In this document: positions 51,650 to 62,743 of the stretch, in pieces
Numbering within the stretch: the first letter of the stretch is position 1
How the letters are laid out: every line of letters starts with the position of its first letter
Assembly (NCBI GenBank): GCA_014529385.2
Contig: CM043960.1
Span: 123,779,043-123,843,042, forward strand
Length of the DNA stretch: 64,000 bases
Reading direction: 5' to 3'
DNA from: Adiantum capillus-veneris
Taxonomy: Eukaryota; Streptophyta; Polypodiopsida; Polypodiales; Pteridaceae
The notes under the pieces: generated by a model
Told to the model about the DNA's origin: nothing
Databases searched by the model: none
The model's input: only the letters and a program-made list of their open reading frames with translations
Made by a program: the position numbers and the translations under genes

Positions 51650-52850
51650 CAATTAGCTCCTAAAGTTGGCCAAAAAGTTGTCAAAAATTCAAACTTGACC
51701 ATAAAATGAAAAATGAGCATAACTTGATCAAAACAAGTCCAAAATTCACCAAACTTCACCAGTGCATCTAGTACAACTACAAGCACTAGGTCATATGGTT
51801 ACAAGTCAATTTGGCCCTGGGGTACATGGATGGTGATCCGTGTTGGGACACATCTTGAAGATCTAATGATACTACTTGATAAAGCATGCTGTGGGGGAGG
51901 ATGCTATGGTTCACATCTTTTTGAATTTGGATCACTAGTTAAAAGATTTATGCCACTTTTTAGGAAATTTTCTCAAACTTAGATAAATCTAGAATTTGGA
52001 TTAGGGTTTTGGCATTCAAATGGCTTGAACTTTAGGTCTAGGATTTTCTTGATAGTTGGGAGCTGATGGCATGACTTTGGTCTGGAAAACTCAAAAGGGG
52101 ACATGGATTACGATCCATGTTTGGCATCCTTTTTGGGTGAAAGTTGGGGTATATGTTCCTATAGCCTATACTAACACACTCATGAAGATCTTTTCAAATT
52201 TGGACAAGCTTTTCTCAAGTTTTCCCAATTTGATCCAACTTTGCCATATTTGGTTTTGGTTGGCATTTTTAATCTTTGATGATCAATCTATTTGACAATT
52301 TGATTATTTGATGATTTGGAGTTGAATAAGAACCCCAATTCCATATATATAGTGATTTTCATCCCAATCGAAATCTGTTTGGACTTCCCAGGCCCGCTAA
52401 CGATTATGGCTCACTTTTCAAGAAATTTTTGCTTCCATTGATATACCTTAAGGTAACCACCTCTTTTTGGCACCAAAATTTTTCTTAAACCCACAATTTT
52501 TGTCATAGATACTCTGAATCTGCTAAAATTGACAATTGACTTCGGTCTACATGATCAAACATTGATATTTTTCCACATTGCCTAACCAATAACCACCACA
52601 CACAATTTGCATCCACTCTCTAGCATTTATGTTTCAGGGGGAGATGGATCCATGTCTGGAACCCAATTTTGACCAAACTTTGGGCATAGCATCTGGACAT
52701 GATCCCTGAGCTAATGGTTCACTTTTTCTTGGATTTGGTTCAAATTTTCTCACTATGGATCAAAATGACCATTTGAAGACTGAATTTCCAATTTGGTTTG
52801 GTTTTTGGTGATTCAAGGTCCATTTCACTCCAAATTTGTAGGGTACATTT
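51650..52850. repeat. Second array of the 280-bp palindrome repeat
   Basis: Palindrome copies lie at 51824-51843 (two mismatched positions), 52101-52120 (nearly perfect) and 52642-52655 (shortened). The intervals, 277 and 541 bp, fit one and two units of about 275. Flanking words such as TTTTTGAATTTGGATCACT match the array at 34400-36420, in the same orientation. As at the first locus, minus-strand gypsy coding remains follow on the lower-coordinate side. Confidence 0.8.
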
Positions 52851-52861
52851 TCTCCATGGCT

Positions 52862-53640
52862 ACTTTTCAACAAGCAAAGGTTGCTAGTCGGTCAAAAGAT
52901 ATATTAATGGAATTTCAAGATGTTTTTCCTAATGATTTACCATCCAAATTATAGTCCACACGATCTGTGCAACATGGAATAGACGTGGTTGCAGGTAGTA
53001 AACCACCCTACAGAATGATTCATTTCGAGGCTATTGAGGTAGAATGTCAACTCTGCAGAGGATTTATTCAACCGAGTTCTTCACCATGGCCTTCTTCTAT
53101 CCTATTGGTGAAGAAAAATGATGGTAGTATGTGCATGTGTGTAGGCTACCGTGGGTTAAATGCGATCACTGCTAAGAACAAGTACCCATTACCACGCGTC
53201 AAGGAGTTGTTCGACAAGCTAACTCATGCTTGTATTTTTACAAAGATAGACTTGCAGTCACGGGCTATTACCAAGTACGTATTCTACTTGATGATATACC
53301 CAAAACTGCATTCCAAACAAGGTTTGGACATTACGAGTTTTTGGTTATGTCTTTTGGGTTAACCAATGCGCCCGCAACGTTCATGACAGTCATGGATAGC
53401 GTCTTGAGACCGTACTTAGGCAAATTTGTTATCATTTTTCTCGATGACATCCTCGCATACAATGCTTCTAAGGAAGAGCACTTGCAACATCTGAGGCAGG
53501 TGATTGAATTGCTACGAGAAAATAACTTATATGCCAAAGAATCAAAGTGTGACTTTCTCAAGGAGGAAATTCACCGTCTAGGGCATGTTATCTGAGCTAA
53601 TGGGCTACACATGGATCAATCCAACGTGGATGCCATTCGG
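52862..53640 (+). pseudogene. pol: Chromovirus reverse transcriptase
   Basis: Starts with a block ending EFQDVFPNDLPS (about 52910-52950), then VQHGIDVVAGSKPPYRM, the finger region FIQPSSSPWPSSILLVKKNDGS, a frame change near 53250, then [26 protein letters not shown] and the active-site FLDD at 53437-53448. A TGA at 53593-53595 ends the frame after LGHVI. The wording is typical of plant chromoviruses. No gag or protease is present upstream; the element is cut off near 52860, where it meets the palindrome-repeat array. Confidence 0.9.
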
Positions 53641-54186
53641 AGGTGGCCTTCTCCTAAAAATTTGGAAGAGTTATAGATTTTCTTAGGATTTGCAGGTCTC
53701 TATCGATTTGTTAAAACTATGCTCATATTGTTGTTCCAATGACGGACCAATTGAAGGGCAAAGGAAAAACCTTCCAGTGGGGGGGCGCTCAATAGCAAAG
53801 TTTTGATACACTCAAGGATGCATTAGCTACATCTCCTATTCTAGCTATTGTGGATCCTTTAAAGCCATTCATTTTGGAAACGGATGCCAGTAACCATGCT
53901 ATTGGATCATTCCTACTCCAGGAGGGGAGACCAATTGCATTTGAAAGCAAGAATCTTGATTCAGTGCAGCAGAATTATTCTACTTATGAACGCGAACTCT
54001 ACGTAATAGTGTCCGCCTTAAAGACATGGCGGCATTATTTGTATGGAGCTCAATTTGAGATTGTATTTGACCATGAAAGCATAAAATGATTTACACAACA
54101 AACCGACTTGAAGGATCAAAAGGCCATGGGCTAAGATTCTTTAGGAGTATGACGCAAATCTCCGTTATTATAAAGGACAATACAAT
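53641..54186 (+). pseudogene. pol: Chromovirus RNase H
   Basis: After a damaged connection region, the frame 53850-54089 holds the RNase H core: ILETDASNHAIGSFLLQ, then SKNLDSVQQNYSTYERELYVIVSALKTWRHYL. It removes RNA from the RNA-DNA hybrid during reverse transcription. A stop at 54087-54089 and further frame loss follow before the integrase frame begins. Confidence 0.88.
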
Positions 54187-55560
54187 GTGGTTGTTGATGC
54201 TCTTAGTCGTATGCCGGAGATAAATTCTCTTTTGTTCACGGAACTTCAAAGTGAGTTTTTGGATTCTCTAAAGGGCAAATATAAGCATGATGTTGTATAC
54301 TCCAAAGTGTGGAGCCATGTGCAAATGAGGGATCCTTCTCACTCCAATGTTGGTAGTGTTCTGTTCACCTCCACACACAGTTCTTCTCCGTCGAGTGATG
54401 AACTACAAAGATGGAAGAATTTTTCCATCGATAATGGGTACCTACTCCACAAGGGGAGAGTTTGTGTACCGTTGGACATGGACATTCGGCGCCAAATTTT
54501 TTATGAATGCCATGACAATCCAAGTGCAGGGCACCTGGGTATTAAAAAGACTTATGCTCTCGTAAGACGACAGTTTTACTGGCCAGGTTTACATGGATTT
54601 GTTCAAGACTATGTCTTGCATTGCCAAAAATGTCAAGTTAACAAAGCAAAGAGCCTGAAGGCAAGAGGACTCTTACATCCTTTGGAGATTCCCAATGGCA
54701 AATGGGAAAGTATCTCTATGGATTTTATTGTGGGTTTACCAACCACTATACGAGGTCATGACTCAGTATGGGTGGTCGTAACCCGGTTGACTAAACTATG
54801 CAAGTTTAGTCCAACCAAGTCGGCCATAAAAACTCCAGAATTAGCTAAGTTATTTGTGGACAATCTGTACAAGTTGTATGGATTGCCAAGTAGCATTGTG
54901 AGTGATCGTGATCCCAAGTTTAACAGTCATTTTGGAGGGCTGTGTTTAAACGATTGGGTATACAACTCAACCTCAGTACAGCAGATCATCCAGAAATGGA
55001 TGGTCAAACTAAACAAGTTAACCAAAGTGCTAGAGGATATGTTACAAGCATACGTTAGCAAGAAACAAACAGACTGGGAAGATTATCTATCTCTTCTTGA
55101 GTTTTCTTACAACAGTGTTAAGCATGTCAAGAGTGGATTTAGTCCTTTCATGCTCATGTATGGTTTTCAACCTAGGTCACCCGTTACGATGGGGTTGGCA
55201 ATTGAAAAACTCCAGCAGGTTAAGGATTTTCTCCAAGACCATATGGATATGCTAAAACTTGCTCGTCACAATGTCCGGCAAGCGCAGAATGGGTATAAGA
55301 AGTACGGTGATGAGAAACGTCGGCAAGTTACCGAAGGGGAAGACGTGTTTTTGCGTGTACTAGAGAATTCAGAAAGTCTGAAGACTAGGCCAACACCTAA
55401 ATTATCTCCAGGATATTGTGGGCCTTTCACTATACTCAAACAAGTTGGTGATCGTGGTTACAAACTTTTGTTATTGACACACTCTCGTGTCCATCCGGTA
55501 TTTCATGTAAGACGTTTACATAAGCGTTTACATGGGAATCATAATGTCATTGACCAATAG
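54187..55560 (+). CDS. pol: Chromovirus integrase and linker, 457 codons, with compensating indels
   Basis: Opens in ALSRMP, the usual RNase H/integrase junction. The zinc-binding H2C2 segment has HLGIKKTYALVRRQFYWPG and CQKCQ. The core shows SMDFIVGLP (Asp at 54721) and SDRDPKF (Asp at 54904). From about 54930 to 55024 the frame reads a non-homologous peptide: a T seems to be missing at 54930-54933 and an A added at 55024-55026, after which family wording (VLEDMLQAY, LLEFSYNS) resumes. The stretch that should hold the catalytic Glu is therefore misread, and the out-of-frame codon at that place is not Glu either. The linker ends with VHPVFHVRRL. Not expected to integrate DNA. Confidence 0.85.
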   Translation: MVVDALSRMPEINSLLFTELQSEFLDSLKGKYKHDVVYSKVWSHVQMRDPSHSNVGSVLFTSTHSSSPSSDELQRWKNFSIDNGYLLHKGRVCVPLDMDIRRQIFYECHDNPSAGHLGIKKTYALVRRQFYWPGLHGFVQDYVLHCQKCQVNKAKSLKARGLLHPLEIPNGKWESISMDFIVGLPTTIRGHDSVWVVVTRLTKLCKFSPTKSAIKTPELAKLFVDNLYKLYGLPSSIVSDRDPKFNSHFGGLCLNDWVYNSTSVQQIIQKWMVKLNKLTKVLEDMLQAYVSKKQTDWEDYLSLLEFSYNSVKHVKSGFSPFMLMYGFQPRSPVTMGLAIEKLQQVKDFLQDHMDMLKLARHNVRQAQNGYKKYGDEKRRQVTEGEDVFLRVLENSESLKTRPTPKLSPGYCGPFTILKQVGDRGYKLLLLTHSRVHPVFHVRRLHKRLHGNHNVIDQ

Positions 55561-55563
55561 ATT

Positions 55564-55782
55564 ATGGTCGATTTTGTTGAACCTCCTACCCCACTGCATG
55601 AACCTGAGCAAATTCTTGACTATCATGATTTACGTACCCGCCATCATGTACATCGTCAAGATTTAATCAAATGGAAAGATCGACCTGAGGATGGTGCCAC
55701 TTGGGAAAACATTAGTGCTCTTAAGAAGAAGTTTTCCACTTTCGTTTTTGAGGACAAAAACACTTCTCCAAGGGGGGAGTAA
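55564..55782 (+). CDS. Chromodomain at the end of chromovirus Pol
   Basis: Same frame as the integrase, separated from it by a single TAG at 55558-55560. It carries the chromodomain pattern EPEQILDYHDLRTRHH, LIKWKDRPEDGATWE and a C-terminal helix with FSTFVF. In intact chromoviruses this module sits at the integrase C-terminus and steers integration to marked chromatin. The first aromatic cage position is not obvious, so its binding class is unclear. Confidence 0.82.
   Translation: MVDFVEPPTPLHEPEQILDYHDLRTRHHVHRQDLIKWKDRPEDGATWENISALKKKFSTFVFEDKNTSPRGE
55770..55782 (+). other. Polypurine tract of the plus-strand chromovirus
   Basis: AAGGGGGGAGTAA ends directly before TGTCATGCC, the LTR start; it overlaps the last codons and stop of the chromodomain frame. 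Confidence 0.8.
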
Positions 55783-55985
55783 TGTCATGCCAAGGACATA
55801 CCCAGGGGGGTCACGGACCCGAGCCAAGAGACCAGCTTACTAATGTGGACTAGGGATTCAGGCCAAGGTCTATATATACGGGAGGTTGGGTGGTGAATCC
55901 TAGAAGGTAGTTCCTTGGGCTTCATACCTTTGGCAATTGTACCTACATTGCTTAATTCTGCTCAGTGAATGGAGAATCCCTATGT
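55783..55985 (+). repeat. Start of chromovirus 3' LTR (end not determined)
   Basis: Starts TGTCATGCCAAGG and carries a TATA box in TCTATATATACGGG near 55870. A second LTR copy is absent, so the end is a guess based on the start of the 284-bp duplication at 55991. Confidence 0.6.
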
Positions 55986-55990
55986 ACTTA

Positions 55991-56422
55991 TAATTGAATT
56001 TGGACTTGGTTTGCCCTTTCATACGCCCTCTAGTAGTTCCCACAAATCTCGACTTTGTTTTGAATGACTATGTTGTTTGTACACTTGTTTTATGTTTTTG
56101 TCAGTTTACAAGTGTTCTAGAGCTAAGGAGGAGCATACATGTCCAATATGATGCAGTATGGGTGTCAGATGCCTTTGTAGCAGGCAAACCCGCTGCGAAG
56201 TGCTCTAGGTTGCAAAAGCTTTCTAGATTTCTCTCTAAACTAAATGAATGTAAATGAGGTCTAATTTGCACTTATAATTGAATTTGGACTTGATTTGCCC
56301 TTTTATAAGTCCTCTGACAGTTCCCACAAATCTCGACTTTGTTTCGAATGATTATGGTGTCTGTACACTTGTTTTGTGTTTTTGTCAGTTCACAAGTGTT
56401 CTAGAGCTGAAGAGGATTATAC
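55991..56422. repeat. 284-bp-period duplication, second copy interrupted
   Basis: TAATTGAATTTGGACTTG begins at 55991 and again at 56275. The copies match, with scattered changes, through CAAGTGTTCTAGAGCT. The second copy is cut at 56422 by the copia LTR. The repeat may be part of the chromovirus LTR or its flank. Confidence 0.85.
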
Positions 56423-56648
56423 TGTTGGAATTAGCATTGCAAGAAAACACACATAGCTTGGAGAAGACAAAGGAGCTCAAGGCACACAACAGAGAGTGTA
56501 TTACTTAGTGTGCAATTGAAAGATATATAGCCCTAGAATGATGGGCGTATATACAATGCACGGGGGAAAAACCTCCTAGTGAGGAAAAACATGCCCCGAT
56601 GGTCCTAAGTTTGTTCACACACGTCAATGCCACATGTATATGGTGACA
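56423..56648 (-). repeat. Copia 3' LTR (226 bp)
   Basis: Minus-strand ends are TGTCACC and CCAACA. The higher end abuts a polypurine tract (CCAGGGGGGGATT on the minus strand, 56649-56661). A minus-strand TATA-like GGCTATATATC lies near 56525. It closes the copia pol on its right. Confidence 0.65.
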
Positions 56649-56840
56649 AATCCCCCCCTGGAGTGATGCGGTGAACAAGAGCTAGCACATAGAGTAAAGG
56701 GCAGTGTCATGCCCTGAGGACATGGCAGTGATGTGTTCACACACATCACTCCCACATGTATATGGTAACAAATCCCAGTGATGCGGTGAACAAGAGCTGG
56801 CACATAGAGTAAAGGGAAGTGCCATGTCCTAAGGACATGA
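56601..56840 (-). repeat. 115-bp-period duplication at the LTR edge
   Basis: GCGGTGAACAAGAGCT and the flanking CCACATGTATATGGT occur twice, with the GCGG at 56668 and 56783. The duplication spans the polypurine tract, so a second, damaged copy of the tract lies at about 56770. Confidence 0.8.
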
Positions 56841-58776
56841 TCAGTCCACAAAGGGGAGTAAGCCCAAAGCTTTGCAGAAAGCTCAAATTCTCATGAGACA
56901 AGGCCTGTGTGAAAAGATCTACAAGGTTGTCCTGTGTTGGCACATAATCCAAGCTGATCTCTCCTGTTGAGAGCCTCTCCCTGACATAGTGGTAATGCAC
57001 CTCGATGTGCTTTGTGCAAGCATGAAAAATTGGGTTCCTTGAAACTGCCAATGTGCTCTGACTGTCAGTGTAGATAGTGTTGGTAGTGTCTTGTCCAATA
57101 GCCAAATCAGCCATAAGGCGTCTGAGCTATACACACTCAATCGTATCTATGAAAACTGCCATGTACTCAGCCTCACAACTGGAAGTGGCCATAGTAGGTT
57201 TCTTCTTCTTCAATCATGATATGTATGAACTGTCAAGCATGAAAAAAAAACCACTTGTGGACACTCGTGTGTCAAAACAACCGGCCCAATCTGAGTCTAA
57301 AAAAGCATGTAAGTATGGCAGTAATGATCCCCCCTTGGGATAAAACAAGGCAAGATGTAAAGTGCCACTCAAGTGGCGAAAAGTTCTTTTGACAATCTAC
57401 CAATTCTTAGACCGTGGGCTATGCATAAATTTACTGACCTGTGAGACTGCAACTGAATATCCGGCCTCATGTTGCATACATAAATGAGGCATCCAACAGA
57501 AGTTTGGTAAAGAGTGACATCTGCAAGATCACTAGCATTATAAAGACTCAATTTCAAACCTGTTTCCATGGGAGTGGCGATAGGCTTGCAATCCTCTCAA
57601 GCCCAAACTTACATAGCAATGTCTCTATGTAACTTTTCTTACACAGGCAATATCACCATCACACTACTTAAAATGTATATCCAAGTAATGATGCAGCAAC
57701 CCCAAATCTTTCATCTTGAAAGTAGCATTCAAATCAGCCTTAAATTCATCAATATGTCTCTCATTTGGTCTAATGATCAGCAAATCATCTACATAAAGAA
57801 CCACAATGAGAAGTACATCGCCCTCACGCTTTACATACAATGTGCTTTCTATTGGAATGTTACAAAAGCCTTGTTTGACAAAATGAGTGTCAGCCTTCTC
57901 ATACCAAGCACGAGGAAATTGCTTCAACCCATAAAAATATTTGTTACATTTTCACACCATATCCTTTTGTCCTTTCTTGACAAAACCATGAGGCTGCGTT
58001 ACATAAACTTCCTCAAATATGTCACCATTCAAGAAAGCAATAGCAATGTGTGATCGATGTACATCCCAACCAAAATGAGCTTCCAATGCACATAGAAAAC
58101 ACACAGTATTCATACAACAAGTGGGAGCAAAAGTCTCTTCGTAATCTATGCCTTTTTGTTCTGCACAACCCTTTGCAACATGTCGAGCCTTATAGCAATC
58201 AATCTCACCATCTGGCTTGCGTTTCAACTTATAAACCCACTTTGCACCAATGGCCTTTTTGCTAAGAGAAAAATCACATAAAGTCCATGTGTCATTTTCT
58301 ATAAGTGCATCATGTTTTGATTGCATGGCAGCCATCCAATTTTTTGTATTATGTGCTTCATCAAAAAACAGAGGTTCCTTGACATCATGTAAGCTAGACA
58401 CAGTCAAAGCATAACAATCTAATGCATAAGATGCATGGATAGAACTTAAACAAGTACGACTAAAAAAAGGTGCATCGAGTTTACTGTCATGCAAAGTATG
58501 CACCATCCATTTAGGCATACCTCTAGCATGATCATTCTCAACCCTTTCCTCACCAAGTACATCATGCAGCTGCATCAGTAGTAGGCTGATCTGTAACATT
58601 TTTAGAAACCCCCATAGGCTATACATTTGCCTCATTGGAATTTACATTCAAACTTCCATCACTAAAAAGAGGCAACAAAGTGTCACAATGTTCTGTGAGC
58701 TTACATTATTGTCTCTAGTACATGACAACAGGGCTAAACGATATCTTCCACAAACACAACATCTCCTGAAACCAGA
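56746..58776 (-). pseudogene. pol: Ty1/copia pol (RT and RNase H), different family from the array
   Basis: Reading down: a VSGDVVFVEDIV segment near 58770, then the frame 58635-57952 with NWMAAMQSKHDALIENDTW and GAKWVYKLKRKPDG, the start of copia RT. A stop at 57952-57954 interrupts it. The same frame resumes (57927-57664) with QFPRAW and the catalytic YVDD (in VLYVDDLLII). After a frame change, 57569-57369 holds METGLKLSLYNASDL and CLIYVCNMRPDIQ. After another, 57114-56746 holds the RNase H end (YTDSQSTLAVSRNPIFHACTKHIEVHYH). It joins the 226-bp LTR on its lower side. Its 5' half is missing, replaced at 58777 by the next gypsy LTR. Confidence 0.9.
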
Positions 58777-59346
58777 TGTTAACCCTCACACACATTCCTA
58801 TCATCTACGACGGATGCCATATTATTTATTTGGTAGAGTCAAGTACTGGGCTTGTCGGTCCAATAGGAAAAGGGTAAGAGTGATCGCCAATAAGAGCGCA
58901 CTCTAACTAGAACATTCAAGGGATTAGTTGGCCAAGCATGGGCGACCAAGTGTGAATGGGGCGAGCTCATATAAAAGTCAACTAAACCTAAAATTCACTC
59001 ATTCTTTCATTTGTGTAATTGAAGAGTGCTCTTGCTCCACCTCCTTCTTCTTCTTCTTCACCTCTTTGTGTGTGTGTGTATGCGTGAGAGAGAGAGAGAG
59101 AGTGTGCGGTCAAGCATTGCAACGATGGCACAGAGGTGGCAAAGCGGTTGAGCACAGCGCAGCGGTGGCTCCTTCTTCTCCACAGCGAGGAATCCTCCAC
59201 TACAGCAAGCGTAGAGCGGTGAGTGAAACACCATCACCATCTTTGAGCTTATTAGTTTAGGCTAGTTGCGTGTTTGGAGCCATTTGTGGCTCGCACACAG
59301 TGTATCGGCAAGTTCCTTGCATTGACACGTGTGAAAGACGCGCACA
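58777..59346 (+). repeat. Probable 5' LTR of a plus-strand gypsy element (570 bp)
   Basis: Starts TGTTAACC exactly where copia pol homology stops and ends CGCACA just before a PBS-like site. A TATA box (TATAAAAG, 58970-58977) lies 193 bp in. Short TG and GA runs lie at 59065-59103. The copy at the other end of the element is outside the window, so the start is inferred. Confidence 0.6.
58970..58977 (+). promoter_or_regulatory. TATA box of the gypsy LTR
   Basis: TATAAAAG in GCTCATATAAAAGTCAACT; transcription would begin about 30 bp downstream and run toward the gag. Confidence 0.65.
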
Positions 59347-59350
59347 CTTT

Positions 59351-59368
59351 TGGCATCGTTGTCGGGAA
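59351..59368 (+). other. Primer-binding-like site, gypsy element
   Basis: TGGCATCGTTGTCGGGAA resembles the TGGCGCCGTTGTCGGGGA-like sites of plant gypsy elements and lies four bases after the presumed LTR end. Confidence 0.7.
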
Positions 59369-60084
59369 AATGCCATACACTAACCTTGAGTGGCACTCTG
59401 TGCTTCTTTGTGGTGCAATTTCAATTGTAGGAAAGGTAGGGAAGGAAGGTGTGTGTGTTGAGAAGAAGGATTTTGTTTTGCTACTGTGTATTTCTTTGTT
59501 AATGAGTTTCTGAAAGGTACTGTGTTTTCTCTGTGATAAGGTGTTAGTATTAAGGTTTTTAGTTCTGTGTAATGTAAAGTACAGTAAGTAGGAATTAGAT
59601 ATGTTAGAGCTAATGAAGTGTGTTAGTGTGTAACAGTAGGTGTATTAGTAGGTAGATAGAGTGTGTGTGTGTGCTTGTGTGCAGGCCACGGTGACCTTAT
59701 CCCACCAAAAAAAAAATTAAAAAAAACTTTAAAGGTAGGACCGGGATCGGGAATATCTCTCAGACCCAAGCCCAAGCTCATACTCAAGCTCAGGCCTCAT
59801 TTTCCCTTTAAAATTACGTATTTTAGCTTCACACGTAGCTAAAAATCGACTTTTTTGAGGACCAACGGAGCTTCAGGGGACCAGACGTTGTGCTCCAAAG
59901 CACACCGCAACCCTCTGAGTGATACGCTCGTTTTGAGCTATCACACACTTTAATCAAAAAATCGATCATTAAAAAACAAAAAACGAGTAAAAACGGACGC
60001 CTAAAAAAGTAAGCGGTTAACCTTTGAGGTTATTCGCCAACGCTTGTAGGGTGCCAAAGGCATATGTATTAGCGCTCTAGTCGT
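59369..60084 (+). other. Untranslated leader of the gypsy element
   Basis: About 700 bp between primer site and first gag frame. Contains an A-run near 59707 and a decayed TG run (59660-59680). The 79-codon frame 59274-59513 has no recognisable domain. Confidence 0.5.
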
Positions 60085-62637
60085 GTGCTAGAGACGGAGC
60101 AACTAGAGAGAATTTTGACTTATGCGAGTTCTCATTATCCACCTACCTTAGGTTCCGGGCCCTCGGCGGGGAACCAAGGTAGTACAAACCAAGACCCAAA
60201 CATAGCGGCTAGTGACTCTTCCTTTGACTACGATGTCATGGAGACTTTCCCAATGCCTAATCCCGATCGCTCAAGCCAAGACATGCATGCCATGGGCCCG
60301 CGGTCTGGGCCGAGCGTGCTTAGCCGCTTGAAGGAAACCTTTAGTAGAGCCACTCGCTCCGAACATGGAGCTAATAATGTAAATGAGGGGGGTCGGGAAG
60401 TAAATTCTCCATTCATGACCAACGTAGACCCTGTGCCCTTAGAGAATGTGCACGTGAATACTTCATTCACTGCACCTCCTGACTCTTCAGAGCTACCCCT
60501 CCGAGATCATATTACCCAATGGTAGAAGCCTTGCCGAAGTGCAAGAGGTTGAGTGATATATCATTGCGGCTAGGGAAAAGGAAGTCAAGAGCTTACACAA
60601 GGCGGAGCAACGAAGAGAGTTAAAAGCGAAAGCCCCTATGTCAATATCCTTGCTAAGAGAGCAATCGAGTGCTCCTGACGTAGCAACCGCTAAGGGCCAA
60701 CCCCTAGAAAGCAACATTGCATCTAGCTCAAAGGACACCCCTAGCACCTCAATCCTAGATGGAGAGTTCTTAAATGAGAACTGGGAGTAAAACCTACAAA
60801 GGGAAACTCTAACCAACCTATACACATGTCACACCTATCATGTGGGTTGGTTAGATGTCCTACAATCCACAATGGGTGCTACTAGTGTGGAGGATCAACA
60901 ACAAAGAGTTTGTGAGGCCATCCATAGGGTCATTGAGTTAGAGAGACAGAACAAGGGAACAACATGCCTTCAACGGGTCTCATGATATTCTTGGATACAA
61001 GAAAGGCTAAACAACCAACCTTATCGCAAATGGAGACTCCCTCGGTAAGTCCGATGGATCCCCCATATGTTGTTTCGCCAGGGGTCTCGGTGAAATTTGA
61101 GCCCACAAGTGATAGCTTTACCTTTCCAAGTCTAGCTCATCTTTCCCTTGATGGCACCACAGCTACCATGCATACCCCAATGATGGGCATGCCAAGAAAC
61201 ACACCATGGACCTCATTTGTTAGTAAAGCACCGCTACATGGTAGCTCAATGCCTGCAACAGTACCTACAAGTGTATACCAATTGTATACACCCATGGGTC
61301 CTCGTACTCATGTAGTCCCTACCCCTCCCAGTGTTTCAACTACCTATGCTCCACAACCACAACACCCAAGTTCTTATTTCCATGGTACAATATCGGCTAG
61401 CATTAGCATGTCACATTCGACATCTGCTATGCCTAGGGCCACACATATGAACTTTGGACCGCCACATGGCACAACACCGTACCAAACGTGGAATCCAAGG
61501 ACTTCCTATGCGCCAAGCCCAATGCCAATACCTACTCCACATGTAGTCTCTGGAGCGCCTTCACCCACGGTGCCTACTCACTTAGGTGACTTGGCAACAT
61601 TTGCTCAAGGTATCGGTCGATCTATTGCTGAGAATATGCGTAACACGCTTGATAGAGAGCCTAGAAGTAAGGCAGTACAAATAGCCAAGCTCACACAAAA
61701 ATTTAGTGGAGATGGGGATGTGAGAAAGCATATTGAAGTGTTTGAACAAATATGGGATTCTCTAGGAGAACACAATGACCTGCATAAGAGTAATGCTTTA
61801 AGCCTAACCTTAAGTGGGAAGGCAGGGGATTGGTATAGAACCCTAAGGGTGGAAGAAAAAACGATTTACCCTACTCTTAGGAGACTGTTCTTGAAAGAAT
61901 ACATACAAGTGGGAGTGCTTTGGGGTGTAGCCTCTCAGCTCCAGAAAGCCCAACGAGAGGAAGGAGAGTCGGTGAGAGACTTTATTAGTCGCTTGAAGCA
62001 TTTGAATTCTCGTTGTAATCCAAATGAGTGCTTCAACAATAATCAATTGCTTGATAGATTCATTAGGGGATTACGACATGAGGATATCTACAATGGCCTA
62101 GTCATTAAAGGTATCACCACTTGGGAAGCACTCACCACCAATGCGATCCAATTGGAGGATAATTTAATGATTCAAGGAGAAAGAGTGTCTGTTGAGCCTA
62201 AATCAATTATCTCGCAAGCATCAGGGCATCAGCCAATGACCCTAAAGCCTATTGCTAAGGAGCCAAAGATATCTGATATGACTTTAACAGATCTCACCAA
62301 GGCCATTCAAGAGAGTCTTAGAGACAATCATGCTCCACAAAACAATCATATGTATCCAAGAAGGGAGCAACAATAGTACTCAGTATGCTATGGACCGCAT
62401 AGTACCAGTGAATGCCCTACTTTTAGAGTAAAATTCAATGGGAACTGCAATGCCTGTGGGAGGTATGGTCATCAAGCTAAGGATTGCATAGTATTTAAGC
62501 ACGCAATGGCCAATAGACCAACCTTAGTATGGACAGACACATCTCGAGTGCCTGCATTGATGCCGGCTCCATTTCTTGAACAAACAGCACAACACATGGT
62601 CCCTAGGGCCCAAATGTTGTTCAAACAACACCCTTAA
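60085..62637 (+). pseudogene. gag: Ty3/gypsy Gag with zinc knuckle, broken N-terminal part
   Basis: The first frame (60085-60525) is Ser/Pro-rich. A shifted frame (about 60530-60790) continues with an Arg/Glu/Lys helix, and the main frame 60964-62376 follows. Within the latter are a Pro/Thr-rich stretch (to about residue 200) and the Retrotrans_gag domain: KLTQKFSGDGDVRKHIEVFEQ, SLTLSGKAGDWYRTL, LFLKEYI, ESVRDFISRLKHL and LLDRFIRGL. A TAG at 62374-62376 ends it, but the same frame goes on with CNACGRYGHQAKDC (a normal CCHC knuckle, about 62447-62490) up to a TAA at 62635-62637. Gag forms the particle that carries the element RNA. Confidence 0.87.
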
Positions 62638-62743
62638 CACCTCCAGCGTGCTAGGACTGCAACCACCACATCCAAGAATCAGTTCTGTGAATCAAGTGGG
62701 TTGTGAGTCATCTATTGCTTTTTTGTAACGCTGTGAGGAAGAT

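Noticed and set aside
59274-59513. 79-codon frame across LTR end and primer site
   Set aside because: It spans the LTR/PBS junction, has no motif, and is most likely chance.
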